Made by a program: the position numbers and the translations under genes. The notes below the pieces were generated by a model, which did no database searches, was not told where the DNA came from, and saw only the letters and a list, made by a program, of their open reading frames with translations. From Wurfbainia villosa (lineage: Eukaryota > Streptophyta > Magnoliopsida > Zingiberales > Zingiberaceae): a stretch of DNA of 64,000 nt. Shown here in pieces: positions 12,239-22,855 of this stretch; position 1 is the first letter of the stretch; the number at the start of each line of letters is the position of its first letter. The stretch spans positions 64,570,720-64,634,719 of the forward strand of contig CM046000.1 in assembly GCA_025175895.1 (NCBI GenBank), in the 5' to 3' direction.

Positions 12239-13176
12239 ACATTTCTATTGAGCAAGATGTTGAGATGCCTTTACCAGAGATCCCTCCTCCAATAGCCTCT
12301 TCCGCAAAGGAGAGCCCTATTACTTTGCTACCATCCTAGCTGAAGGCCATGGTAGACACTGCTGTATCTGAAGCCTTGGTCAGAGAAAGGAAAAGGATCG
12401 GATATCTTCACCCACATTTAGGGGAGCCTACTCAGAGGGAGTCACCGTTGGAAGGACCTTACTATGTCCTCCCACTTGGCCCCTAAGAGACTGAAATATT
12501 ACTGAGGGAAGTGCCAATGGGGAGAGCGTATCAGTACCCTATCCCTGCAGCACAAATGAGACGTGAAGACCATGGGGAAAGTCAGTCTACAAGGGCACTT
12601 GAACCTTATGAGTCGTGTCCCTTCACTAAAGATATCATGGTAGAGCAACCACCACCACATTTCAGGCCCTCCAGGTGGGAATGTACAATGGCACTTCTGA
12701 TCCAGAAGAGCATCTATCCCAGTTTGAGGTGCAACCTCCCTCCATTGCTATTTTGATGCACTTAAATGTAGAGCTTTGTGCATCACATTAGCTACTTCAG
12801 CCCAGAGATGGTTCACGTCTCTACCTTCTGATTCTATTACATTTTTCACTGATTTAAAGGCTATTTTTCTTCAACAATTTGTTAGTTGTAAAGCTTATAA
12901 GCATAATGCTTCTATCTTACTGCATCTAAAACAAGAGCCCTCTAAATCTTTGAGGAGTTATATTCATCACTTCACTGCCACCGCTAGGGAAATCCCTTCA
13001 GCAATGCCCGATATCTTGAAGGTTGTTATCCCCCATGGGTTGAAGGAAGGACCCTTCCTCAACTCCTTGTTAAGAAAGCCAACCGCTAGTTATAAAGAGC
13101 TGTTAGGTCGTGCTAAAGAATATATTAATAAAGAAGAGGGGTTGAGAGTAAGGAGAGCAGAGAAGAAGCCTGTACC
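12232..13176 (+). pseudogene. Gypsy gag, first part
   Basis: Gag opens at the ATG overlapping the PBS (MGNISIEQDVEMP). There are in-frame stops near 12340 and 12485 and a frame change near 12675, where GMYNGTSDPEEHLSQFE continues in another frame. The conserved retrotransposon gag domain is clearest at 12776-13171 (AQRWFTSLPSDSI, FLQQFV, LKQEPSKSLRSYIHHF, LLGRAKEYINKEE). The frame stops at the 13176/13177 junction and resumes in frame at 46676, which shows the 33.5-kb block is an insertion in gag. The product would have been the particle structural protein. Confidence 0.82.
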
Positions 13177-13373
13177 TGTTGAAGTATTGGGAATACAATC
13201 AAAGTCCCACATTGGTAAGACATGGAAAATATCATGTGCTTATAAGATGAAAAGATATCTCCATTGGTATGAGGCCTTTTGGGTAAAGCCCAAAAACAAA
13301 CCATGAGGGCTTAGACCCAAAGTGGGCAATATTATACCATTGTGGAGATATGTGAATCTTATAGGCACTAACA
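13177..13373 (+). repeat. LTR of small TRIM-like element D (197 bp) with PBS
   Basis: Starts TGTTGAAGTATTGGG, contains CAAAGTCCCACATTGG and ends GGCACTAACA. AT and the PBS TGGTATCAGAGCC (13376-13388) follow. A second copy lies at 29065-29263. The short LTR and adjacent PBS fit a TRIM. The sequence after the PBS is not D interior but a C LTR end, so this copy is truncated. Confidence 0.75.
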
Positions 13374-13390
13374 ATTGGTATCAGAGCCAG

Positions 13391-13469
13391 GTTAAATATA
13401 TATAGGAATATGATACAACAAGTCCATATAACAATCATCACATGATCGACTCTAGGGCTTTCACTAACA
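13391..13469 (-). repeat. Truncated Copia C LTR end (79 bp, minus strand)
   Basis: Matches the outer end of the C LTR at 46590-46675 (GGAATATGATACAACAAGTCC up to CTTTCACTAACA). The minus-strand polypurine tract (ATCTCCCACTA in plus reading) follows at 13470-13480. The rest of the LTR is missing. Confidence 0.82.
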
Positions 13470-13483
13470 ATCTCCCACTAGCA

Positions 13484-13905
13484 CTAGTGCCAATTACTGT
13501 AGTATCTAATACCCAATGATCTAGTGTGACCATCATACTTTTTCTGTGCTAAAGCCTTGGTCAAGGGATCTGCGACGTTAGCCTCTGTGGGTACTCTGCA
13601 AATATTCACATCTCCTCTATCGATAATCTCTCGAATGAGATGGAAGCACCGTAGTATGTGTTTGGTCTGCTGGTGTGAGCGAGGTTCCTTAGCCTGCGTA
13701 TTCGCTCCATTGTTGTCACAATAGAGCTCTATAGGATCTGCTATGCTAGGAACCACCCCAAGCTCAGTAATGAACTTGTGGATCCAAACTGTCTCCTTTG
13801 CTGCCTCTGATGCAGCAATATACTCGGCTTATGTTATAGAATCAGCAACTGTGTCCTGCTTCGAACTCTTTCAGCTCACAGCGCCACCATTCAAGCAAAA
13901 TACAA
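13484..13905 (-). pseudogene. Copia C RNase H C-terminal part, inverted fragment
   Basis: Minus-strand reading gives the end of a Copia pol: FCLNGGAVS, AEYIAASEAAKE, LYCDNNGA, HILRCFHLIREI and VADPLTKALAQKK, ending YYSNWH next to the polypurine tract. The stretch 13484-13756 is open; an upstream stop at about 13870 replaces a conserved Trp after GGAVS. It ends abruptly at about 13905, where the plus-strand gag of the next copy begins head-on. Confidence 0.85.
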
Positions 13906-14660
13906 ACACTCTCTCCCTACATTCTGTCCTTGAGAAGGACAAGCTCAATGGAGCTAATTTCCTGAACTGGTACAGGAATATGAGAATTGTTTTCACACAA
14001 GAAAGAAAACCATACATCCTGGAGTAGCCCATTCCGGAAGCACCTCCTGCCACTGCCTCGCGAACTGACAGAGATTCTTACAAGAATCATCAAGATGATG
14101 CATTAGATGTGTCATACCTCATGCTCGCGACCATGAACTCTGAGCTTCAGAAGCAACACGAGTTGATGAATGCTTTTGATATGGTTGAACCTCTTCGTCA
14201 ACTGTATCAAGGACAAGCAAGGCACGAGAGATACGAGATATCTAAGGCAAGATGAAAGATGGGACTCCCGTAGGTCCATATGTACTCAAGATGATTGGGT
14301 ACATAGAAAACCTACAGAGGTTGGGATTCCCAGTTGGCCAAGAACTTCCACTGACTTGATCTTGCAATCCTTGCCAGAAAGTTACAATCAATTTGTCATG
14401 AATTACAACATGAATGAAATTGATAAGCCACTGCCTGAGATACTTAGCATGTTGAGAACTGCTGAGCTCAACCTTAAGAAGGCAAAGCCCGACTCCATTT
14501 TGATGGTGCAAAAGATGGAAGGGACTTGCTTCCATTGTAAGGAAGTTGGACACTGGAAGTGGAACTGCAAAGCATACCTGGAAGATCTTAAGAAGAAGAG
14601 AAGTGAGACTAATACTTCAAGTATATATGTTATAGAAGTCAATCTATCTATTTCTTCATA
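13906..14660 (+). pseudogene. Copia C(+) gag
   Basis: The gag N-terminus (NTLSLHSVLEKDKLNGANFLNWYRNMRIV) is fused at its first codons to the inverted RNase H, so start codon, leader, PBS and 5' LTR are absent. Gag continues with stops and frameshifts: LDVSYLMLATMNSELQKQHE at about 14100, then an open stretch 14337-14661 with ESYNQFVMNYNMNE and the zinc knuckle CFHCKEVGHWKWNC at about 14525-14570. The homologous gag on the minus strand is at 41489-43143. Non-functional. Confidence 0.82.
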
Positions 14661-15976
14661 GTGGGTATTTGATACCGGATGTGCTTCTCACATTTGTACT
14701 AATGTACAGGCACTGAGAAATAGCAGGGCATTGATGAAGGGCGAGGTAGACCTACGAGTAGACAATAGAGCAAGAGTTGTTGTTGTTGTTGTAGGAACTT
14801 ATTTTCTATCTCTGCCCTCTGGGCTTGTACTAGAATTAGATGAATGTTGTTATGTGCCTGCTCTCACAAAGAACATCATTTCAGTTTCTTGTTTAGACAA
14901 GAAAGACTTTTCATTTATAATAAAGAAAAAATGTTGTTCTGTTTATTTAAATGATATGTTCTATTGTAGTGCACCTCTGATGAACGGACTCTACATTCTA
15001 GACTTAGAGAATCCCATCTATAACATAAGTACCAAAAGGTTCAAGTCAAATGAGTTGAACCAAACCTATCTTTGGCATTGTTGCTTAGGTCACATAAATG
15101 AGAGTCGCTTATCCCAGCTCCATAAGAATGGGTTGTTAGACTTATTTGATTTTGAATCATATGAGACATGCGAGCCTTGCCTTCTAGGCAAGATGACCAA
15201 GACTCCCTTTAGTGGACACAGTGAAAGAGAAACAGACTTGTTAGGACTTATCATAGTGATGTGTGTGGCCCTTTCAATGTAGCTTCTAGAGGTGGTTATA
15301 GGTACTTCATTACATTTACTGATGACTTTAGTAGATATGGTTATATGTATCTGATGACACATAAGACAAAATCCTTTGAAAAGTTCAAAGAATTCAAGAA
15401 TGAAGTACAAAATCACCTTGGCAAGAGTATTAAGATATTTCGATCAGATCAAGGTGGTGAATACCTTAGCCATGAGTTTCGTGACTATCTAGCTGAGTGT
15501 GGGATTCTATCCCAACTCACTCCTCCTGGAACACCATAGTGGAATGGTGTCGTACCCTATTAGGTATGGTACAATCTATGATGAGTCACGCAGATCTTCC
15601 TATATTCTTTTGGGGATATGCTCTAGACACAGTAGCCTTCACACTTAACCGTGTTCCATCCAAAGTTGTGATAAAGACACCATATATGATATGGACAGGG
15701 AAAAATCCCAAGATGTCTTTCATGAGGATTTGGGGTTGTGAGGCTTACATTCGACATCAAGTCTCATACAAACTGGGACCCAAATTTGATAAGTGTAATT
15801 TTGTTAGATATCCTAAGGAAACAAAGGGATATTACTTCTACATTCCCAGTCAGCACAAAGTGTTTGTGGCAAAGACTGGGGTATTTCGAGAAAGGGACTT
15901 TTTTCTAGAAAAACTAATGGGAGTACGTTCGATCTTGAAGAAATTCAAGATATGGACCATAGCACTGAGGCCTTGA
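14661..15976 (+). pseudogene. Copia C(+) protease and integrase
   Basis: The aspartic protease motif FDTGCASHIC is at about 14670-14700. The pre-integrase domain follows (TYLWHCCLGHINESRLSQL, CEPCLLGKMTKTPF), then the integrase core (SDVCGPF, RSDQGGEYL). A frameshift at about 15248 breaks the HSDVCGP motif. A stop at 15537-15539 falls where PQ of the PQWNG motif is expected, and the frame changes again near there. The integrase C-terminus runs to 15976 (KTPYMIWTGKNPK, GCEAYIRHQVSYKLGPK). A GTT repeat at about 14778-14792 adds extra Val codons absent from the minus-strand copy. Confidence 0.83.
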
Positions 15977-16005
15977 TGGAGGTTGAACAGGAACCATAAA
16001 GTGTT

Positions 16006-17048
16006 GTGGATGATGAGATTGTTGCACAAAGAGTTGTGGAACAACAACCTGTTCAGATAAACCTACCTCTTCGTAGGTCTGATAGGGTACGTCATCAGGC
16101 TGAGAGATACTCATTTCTCTTGTCTGACCATGATGATGTTATACTCATTGAGAATGAGCCTACCTCCTATCAGGAAGCTATGATGAGCTCAGATTCTGAG
16201 AAATGGCTAGAGGCCATGAGATCCGAGATGGAATCCATGTACACCAACCAAGTATGAACTTTGGTTTATCCACCTGAAAGCGTTAAACCCATTCGGTGTA
16301 AGAGGGTCTTTAAGAGAAAGATTGACATGGATGGACTTACGCACACCTATAAGGGCTGATTGGTAGCTAAAGATTTCAAGCAAATTCATGGTATTGACTA
16401 TGATGAAACCTTTTCTCTAGTTTCGATGTTTAAGTCCATTCGGATCATGCTTGCTATTGCAGCGTACACGATTATGAGATCTGGCAGATGGATGTCAAAA
16501 CTGTATTTCTGAATGGAAACTTGCTTGAGGATGTGTACATGACACAACCTGAGGGTTTTGTAGATCCACAACATACTGGCAAAGTATGCAAGCTGCAAAG
16601 GTCCATTTATGGGCTAAAGCAAGCTTCTCGGAGCTAGAATCTTTGATTCGATGATGCAATCAAACAGTTTGGTTTTATCAAGAATGAAGATGAACCCTGT
16701 GTCTACAAGAGGGTTAATGGGAACACACTTGTCTTCCTTGTATTGTATGTTGATGACATACTACTCATTGGGAATGACATCCCTTTGCTACAGTCTGTGA
16801 AGACTTGGCTGGGGAAGTGTTTCTCAATGAAGGACTTAGGTGAAGCAACTTGTATTCTAGGCATCAAGATCTATAGAGATAGATCTAAGAGATTGCTTGG
16901 CCTAAGTCAGAGTACATATATTGACACGGTATTACTACGGTTTGCCATGCAGAATTCCAAGAAGGGATTTCTGTCGATGTCATATGGTGTGAGTCTTTCG
17001 AAGACTCAAAGTCCTTCTTCTAGAGAGGAGAGAGACCGCATGGATAAG
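16006..17048 (+). pseudogene. Copia C(+) reverse transcriptase, 5' part, split by A-b
   Basis: Starts with the IN-RT linker (RRSDRVRHQAERYSFL), then RT with several stops and frame changes. Recognisable pieces are WQMDVKTVFLNGN at about 16490, YGLKQASRS at about 16610 and an intact YVDDILLIGND at 16743-16780. It ends at codons MDK, where A-b is inserted. The frame resumes at 26739 with IPYASSIGSIMYAM, and the 5-bp ATAAG is duplicated across the insertion. Confidence 0.85.
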
Positions 17049-17984
17049 TGTTAGAATGTATACTGAAAGCCTAGCTCTTTTTGTATGAACATTTTATTTT
17101 GAAATAAGAATCACATGATCATTGTTTGCATTTTATATATTCATTATATATGTGTGCATATTGTCTAATATTTTACATTGTAGATAACATGGTGCTTGGT
17201 GTGGCAATGTAAGATCATGTTATCGCATCCTTGTAAAATATAAGTAGAGGCTCACAACCAAGATGGTTTTGGACAAACCATTGGCATGGTTGTAGTGTAG
17301 CTTGGTATTGTTTTATCTTGAACATAGAGTTACACTAGTACACTTAGGTGTATTGAGCAGGACCGACATAGAGGTGATTCAATTTAGTGCTGACTACATA
17401 ATTGAATCGGACCTCGGATATTATGTTGTACATGCTCTTAATCCCGATATAATAACGGGCACATGTACTTAGTATTTATTTCTTTAATTTACCAGTGGGT
17501 GAGATTTAGATGGATTAAATCAATATGCCCGGTAAGTTGGGAAATAATATTATTTACATGGTGTGCCGTTGATTATAGGAGGAAACTGTGTCCTATATAT
17601 TAGGTTGATGATGTCCCCTTGAGGAGCTCATAAGGTTCATCATGTAAACCCAGCTGGTTGACTTAGTCAACATGATGATAAGGTTGAGTGGTACTACTCG
17701 AGGAGTTAGATGTTAATTAATTGATGGTCAGTAAATCAATTAATTGACATTCGATATCTTAAACACGGGGAGATTAATGTACAAATAATATATGGAGCCC
17801 ATATTGATTTATGGGGGTTGGTGAGGTAGTTCAATGATGATCCTCTAGTGGAATGGAACATCATTGATGGATCAAGTTTGTGTGGTTCCGATCCATCGGG
17901 TGGCCAAGACCCAACTCCTCCTTATGGTCCCTATCGTAGCCTAATATAATCCTTGTGAAGTCTAGATCCAAGAATGTAAAACAA

Positions 17985-18375
17985 AACCTAGAACCAACGG
18001 TTGGATTAAATCCATAGATCCGATGGTTAGGATGAAACCCTAGAATCGACGGTTTGGATTAAATCCATAGATCTGATGGTTGGGATGAAACCCTAGAACC
18101 AACGGTTGGATTAAATCCATAGATCCGATGGTTAGGATGAAACCCTAGAATCGACGGTTAGGATTAAATCCCTAGATCCGACGGTTGGGATAAAACCCTA
18201 GATCCGACGGTTGGGATGAAATCCTTGATCCGACGGTTGGGATGAAATCCTAGATCCTATGGTTGGAATGAAATCCTAGATCCGACGGTTGGGATAAAAC
18301 CCTAGATCCGACGGTGGAGATTAAATCCCTAGATCCGACGGTGGAGATTAAATCCCTAGATCCGACGGTGGAGAT
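17985..18375 (+). repeat. U3 tandem repeat, about 15 x 26 bp (A-b 5' LTR)
   Basis: Units such as CTAGATCCGACGGTTGGGAT plus GAAATC repeat about 15 times with drift, alternating ATTAAATC and GATGAAAC endings in the first half. There are no unique spacers, so it is not CRISPR-like. The array is about three times as long as in A-a. Confidence 0.9.
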
Positions 18376-18524
18376 TAGAGGAGGCTTAAGCCTAAATTCT
18401 AGAATTAGGGTTTGGCTCATCCATGGGTTGGGCGGCAACAAACCCTAGAGGAGTTAGGGGTTGGGCGGCAAGAATATAGGAGTTAGTTCCTATATTTTAG
18501 GCTAACCAACTTTCTCCTAAATTC

Positions 18525-18534
18525 TATAAATATA
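18525..18534 (+). promoter_or_regulatory. LTR TATA box (A-b 5' LTR)
   Basis: TATAAATATA lies 150 bp after the tandem repeats. The 3' LTR has the same motif at 25858-25867. Likely core promoter for the A-b genomic RNA. Confidence 0.68.
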
Positions 18535-19399
18535 TGGCTTAGGGTTGGGCGGAGAAAAGGAAATAGGGACATAGGAGTTGGTTCGAATTGAAGTTAGGGT
18601 TTTGGCTCTTATCAAGGTGGGCGGCTAGGGTTTGGAGATAGAGCTTGGGCGGCAACCTTTCTCCTTCTTGATTGTTGCCACGCCATTCTTCTCCATCAAG
18701 GGGCAGCGTCCATCTTATAGACCTCTCCTTTCTTCCTTTGCCAGCCCTCATTCTTCTCCTTTAATCCTTGGTGGCCGGTGGTTCCAAGCTTCTTGGTGGT
18801 CGGCGCTCATCCATTGGTGGCCGGCGGCAACTTTGTTTCAAAGTTGGCCGGAGTTCATTCATTCGTTCCTTGGCCGGCGGTTACATCAAACTTTTTTACT
18901 TGGTGGCCGGTTCTAGAAAGGAAAAGGTTTTGTTCGTTTTTCTCTTTGTTCGCAGCGGACAAGGTAGAGGAGAACTCGATCTAGAAGGCTTCAACTCGTG
19001 GAGGATCTTCGTCCACACGTCGTCCACGAGAAGGATAGGACATACGGTAGAAGATCGTGAGGTATAAAGTTATTTTAACTTTATGTACAGATCTGAGCAT
19101 GTTCTTATTTGTTTTGATTATGCATGTGTGTGTGTGTGCAAATATATTGTATAATCATGGACCCCGAAGACAAACACAAAAACCGGCGATCCGTCCGTCG
19201 TCTCTTCCGCGGCTAATCAACTAGAAGAGTAGAGTTGCTTGAACAACTGGTTTGTTCGAGCGACCACTTAAGTTGTTAGCACGACGACGAAATGGTGTTG
19301 CTAAGGAAGCTCATCCCATCCGGATTAATCCTTTCATTAGTGAAAATTTTAATCCGGGGACATGGGAGCCAATGAGCATCCTAGAAGCATCCACCAACA

Positions 19400-20455
19400 A
19401 TTGGTATCAGAGCCACAGTTTCCGGTTTTGTGTGTTTTGGATTTGGTTAATTTTTTTTATGCATTTTTCATATATTATATGTGCCGGATAATAGTAGGAT
19501 ATGCGTAGTTTAACTTTTTGGTTGCAGGCATAAGATCCGACTATTATGGCCATGTGTGTGTATGTGAATGGATGTGTGTAAAAATTTATTATTTGAATCC
19601 TCGGGGTTGACGAGGCTAGATTAGTATTTAATTTTTGTAATTAAATACGGCATTGTTTAGCCGCTCATTTTAGTTTACTTTCGATCTAGATTATTTGTAC
19701 ACTCCTTCGTGGAGTATAGGATCGATGGATGTAAATTAATATGATTTATCTCGGCTCGGAACTCTTTGGTGACTTGCGCACGGGAAAAGATGGAGCGGAC
19801 GAGGTGGCGACACGACGGGATGCGTATTGGAGAACAATGCCATAATAGTTGGAAAAATTCTGATTTTTCCATATTTATTGCTTATTTTTTTTATATGCAT
19901 GTTGTGTTTGTTTTAAAATTCCTCGATTGCAATTTACTAAGTGGGAGAGGGACATTTTAATTAATTCCCGCGGCCTCCATTACAATTTGACATGTGATGC
20001 AACAAACTTGCGCGTTGGCTCTGAGTGCCTTCCTCCCCATCGGATGGGTTTGTTTGCGGATCACTAGGTCAAATAATGGTTATAGGAAATTATTTAGGAG
20101 CGTGTGTACTTCCCCATCGGTAAGGCACATAATCCGAAATAATTCCCTTAGTACCGTGTAATGGTGCACACTTAGATGCAAATAAAAAGTATCCTCCCCA
20201 TCGGAGTCACTGCTTTTATTTGTAGGGCTAAAGAGGAACCAACTATTAATTTTATTTGTCAAAAAGTAAGGTTGACAAGATAATAAAATTAATGGATAAA
20301 ACCTCCTCTTACAAATGTAGAATTCATATACGTCCACACTATCGTGGCATGCGATATTCTCGGTGTTGGTTGATTTCGGGATTTTATTGTTTTGAGGAAT
20401 CAATATTATTTGAAATCTGATATTTTTTTATCATTGTGATTTTTAGGATTTTCAA
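19400..20455 (+). other. A-b leader with PBS
   Basis: The PBS TGGTATCAGAGCC (19402-19414) starts 2 nt after the LTR and matches the 3' end of initiator-Met tRNA. The remaining kilobase is an untranslated leader homologous to the A-a leaders. No long frame with a known domain. Confidence 0.88.
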
Positions 20456-21230
20456 ATGGCTTTCAACCCACTTGCTGTGATTTTAAAAGAAAACAAACTT
20501 ACTGGTCCAAACTACATTGATTGGAAAAGAAACCTGGATATTGTCTTAACTGCGGAGGAGTACAAATTTGTACTCTTCGAGGTCTGTCCTCCTAAGCCCA
20601 CCGATGACTCTGATGAAAAGGAGAAAGAACATTATAAGAAATGGGTTAAGGCAGATGAGATGGCGCGGTGTTACATTTTGGCATCTATGTCAAATGTGCT
20701 GCAACATCAGCATCAGGCCATAGCCACAGCTTATGACATGATGTTCAATCTCAAGGAACTTTTCGGACATCAGAGTAGGGCGGCTAGGCAGGAGGCAATG
20801 AGAAACTTGATGACGACCACCATGGTCGAGGGAACACCCGTTAGGGACCATGTTCTCAAGATGATGGCTCATCTTAATGAGATGGAAGTCCTCGGAGCTG
20901 AGATCGATGGGGAAACCCAGGTCGATATCATTCTCCAGTCTCTGCCTAGGAGTTTTGAGCAGCCACCAACTACAACATGAACAAGAGGTTGTATTCTGGA
21001 GCTTCGATGTAACTCCAGCGGCAGAGGGCTTTTCCGTGAGTTCTCAAGCCATGGTCGCCGTAAGGTTTCTTCCTCTAAATCAAAGGTAAGAAGAAGAAGA
21101 AGCAAGGTAGAGCGAAGAAAGTGGCGTGGGACCTGCAGGAGTGAAGAAGAAAGGCAAGTGCTTCACTTGCAAGCATCGACATTTGAAGGCTGACCGTCTC
21201 GCCGAAAGAACAAAGGTATATCTTCTTGTT
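20456..21230 (+). pseudogene. A-b gag, frameshifted
   Basis: The ATG at 20456 opens MAFNPLAVILKENKLTGPNY with the WKRNLDIVL signature of plant Copia gag (DUF4219/UBN2 type). The frame is open for 174 codons through LFGHQSRAARQEAM and IILQSLPRSF. It shifts at about 20955-20970: NYNMNKRLYSGASM continues in another frame and meets a stop near 21010. The basic tail (KGKKKKKQGRAK) and a damaged zinc knuckle (CFTCKHRHLKADR, third and fourth ligands not clear) follow at about 21090-21200. The homologous start in A-a supports the start codon. Product would be the capsid/nucleocapsid protein. Confidence 0.8.
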
Positions 21231-21253
21231 TAGTTGTTGAAACATGTTTAGCG

Positions 21254-22846
21254 GTGTTATCTACCAGTACCTGGTGTGTAGATATAGGAGCCACTGATCA
21301 TGTCTGCAATACTTTGCAGGGGTTCCAGGAAACCCGACGACTAGCTGAGGGAGAGGTTACCGTCTACATGGGCAATGCTTCAAAGGTGGCGGCTATTGCA
21401 GTGGGAGACGTTTATTTATCTTTTGATAGGAATAAAGTTTTGGTTTTAAGAAATTGTCTTTATGTACCTACTTTTAGAAAGAATTTAATTTCAGTTTCTA
21501 AATTGTTTTTGGATGGGTATTCTGTTTCTTTTAATGACAGAGTTGTTATAAAAAGGAATAGGGAGATTATCTGTTCTGGTACATTGGTTGGCAATTTATA
21601 TACTCTTGAACCAAAAACTCCCACGATGCAAATAGAAATAAATAGCTCATCTTCTAAATCTAATAAGAGAAAAGAACCTTCGCAGATGAACCAAACATAT
21701 CTCTGGCATCTAAGGCTTGGTCATATTAACCTAAGTAGAATTCAAAGGTTGATAGCTGATGGACTTTTAGGTTCATTAGTGGTGGAGGATCTCCCAACCT
21801 GCGAATCATGCTTGGAAGGTAAAATGACCAAGAGGCCTTTTAAGGCCAAGGGGTATAGAGCCAAAGATGTGTTAGAACTGGTTCATTCTGATTTGTGCGG
21901 TCCTATGACTATCCAGGCAAGAGGTGGTTTTGAATATTTCGTCTCTTTTATAGACGATTATTCAAGATATGGATACATTTACTTGATGCGCCATAAGTCT
22001 GAATGCTTTGACAGGTTCAAAGAATTCAAGGCTGATGTGGAGAACCGTCAAGGTAAAAGTATCAAGACATTACGATCTGATCGTGGTGGCGAGTACCTCT
22101 TGGGAGAGTTTAGGAGTTACTTATCAGAGGCTGGGATTCAATCCCAATTGTCTGCACCTGGCACACCCCAGCAGAATGGTGTAGCGGAGCGAAGGAATAG
22201 GACTCTTATGGAGATGGTTAGATCGATGATGAGTTATTCTGAGTTACCTGATTCGTTCTGGGGGTTTGCTCTGGAAACAGCAGCACACATTCTGAACTTG
22301 GTTCCATCTAAGTCAGTACCCTCTACTCCCACAGAGTTGTGGACTGGGCGAAAGCCTAGTCTAAGACATATTCGGATTTGGGGTAGTCCAGCACATGTGC
22401 TGAAGGGAGATGCTGGTAAGTTGGAATCTCGTACAGAAGTGCGCTTGTTTGTTGGCTACCCTAAGGGAACGAAGGGTGGTTTATTCTATAGTCCTAGAGA
22501 TCAGAAGGTGACCGTGAGTACGAATGCCAGATTTCTAGAGGAGGACTATGTGATGAACCACAAGCCCACGAGTAGGATTGTTCTTGAGGAGTTGACAGGG
22601 GAAGTCCCGACTTCAGTACCACCGGTACAAGAGGAGACACCACAAGTCACTGCACCGCGTGTCACAGAGCATACACAGGAGGCACCTCGTCGTAGTGGGA
22701 GGGTTGTTAGACAACCCGACAGATTCATGTTTTTGGGAGAGTCTTCGGACTTAGTCCCTGGTGAACATGAACCTGATCCCTGGACATATGATGAGGCACT
22801 CCAAGATAGAGATGCGGTATATTGGCAAAGTGCGATGAATTCATAG
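21254..22846 (+). CDS. A-b pol, protease and integrase part (530 codons)
   Basis: Protease active-site region at residues 10-13 reads DIGA where Copia proteases have D-S/T-G, so Ser/Thr is replaced by Ile. The pre-integrase zinc-binding HHCC is intact (H152, H157, C183, C186). The integrase core has D213, D276 and E312, with the correct D-35-E spacing. The C-terminal part includes LWTGRKPSL and RRSGRVVRQPDRFMFL, the usual IN-RT linker. The frame ends at a TAG (22844-22846) where the A-a copies have GAG, after which the same frame resumes. The real start is upstream in gag, since Copia encodes a gag-pol polyprotein. Enzymes would act inside cytoplasmic particles, then at integration. Confidence 0.9.
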   Translation: MLSTSTWCVDIGATDHVCNTLQGFQETRRLAEGEVTVYMGNASKVAAIAVGDVYLSFDRNKVLVLRNCLYVPTFRKNLISVSKLFLDGYSVSFNDRVVIKRNREIICSGTLVGNLYTLEPKTPTMQIEINSSSSKSNKRKEPSQMNQTYLWHLRLGHINLSRIQRLIADGLLGSLVVEDLPTCESCLEGKMTKRPFKAKGYRAKDVLELVHSDLCGPMTIQARGGFEYFVSFIDDYSRYGYIYLMRHKSECFDRFKEFKADVENRQGKSIKTLRSDRGGEYLLGEFRSYLSEAGIQSQLSAPGTPQQNGVAERRNRTLMEMVRSMMSYSELPDSFWGFALETAAHILNLVPSKSVPSTPTELWTGRKPSLRHIRIWGSPAHVLKGDAGKLESRTEVRLFVGYPKGTKGGLFYSPRDQKVTVSTNARFLEEDYVMNHKPTSRIVLEELTGEVPTSVPPVQEETPQVTAPRVTEHTQEAPRRSGRVVRQPDRFMFLGESSDLVPGEHEPDPWTYDEALQDRDAVYWQSAMNS

Positions 22847-22855
22847 ATAGAATCT

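Larger units (their letters stand above)
17049..19399 (+). repeat. 5' LTR of A-b (2351 bp)
   Basis: Starts TGTTAGAATG and ends CCACCAACA. Contains the covarying U3 hairpin (17715-17745), a 15-unit tandem repeat (17985-18375) and a TATA box (18525). Plus-strand frames at 18632-19067 recur in the 3' LTR but differ by frame-changing differences, so I do not call them genes. Confidence 0.95.

Noticed and set aside
13177..13390. D LTR taken as an ordinary solo LTR
   Set aside because: A solo LTR would be followed by GTACC at 13374, but a PBS and C LTR sequence follow instead.
17985..18375. Regular repeats resembling a CRISPR array
   Set aside because: Units are contiguous with no unique spacers, lie in an LTR, and the DNA is plant.
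18632..19067. Frames in A-b LTRs (also 25965-26403)
   Set aside because: They recur because the LTR is duplicated; frames differ between the two LTRs and show no domain.
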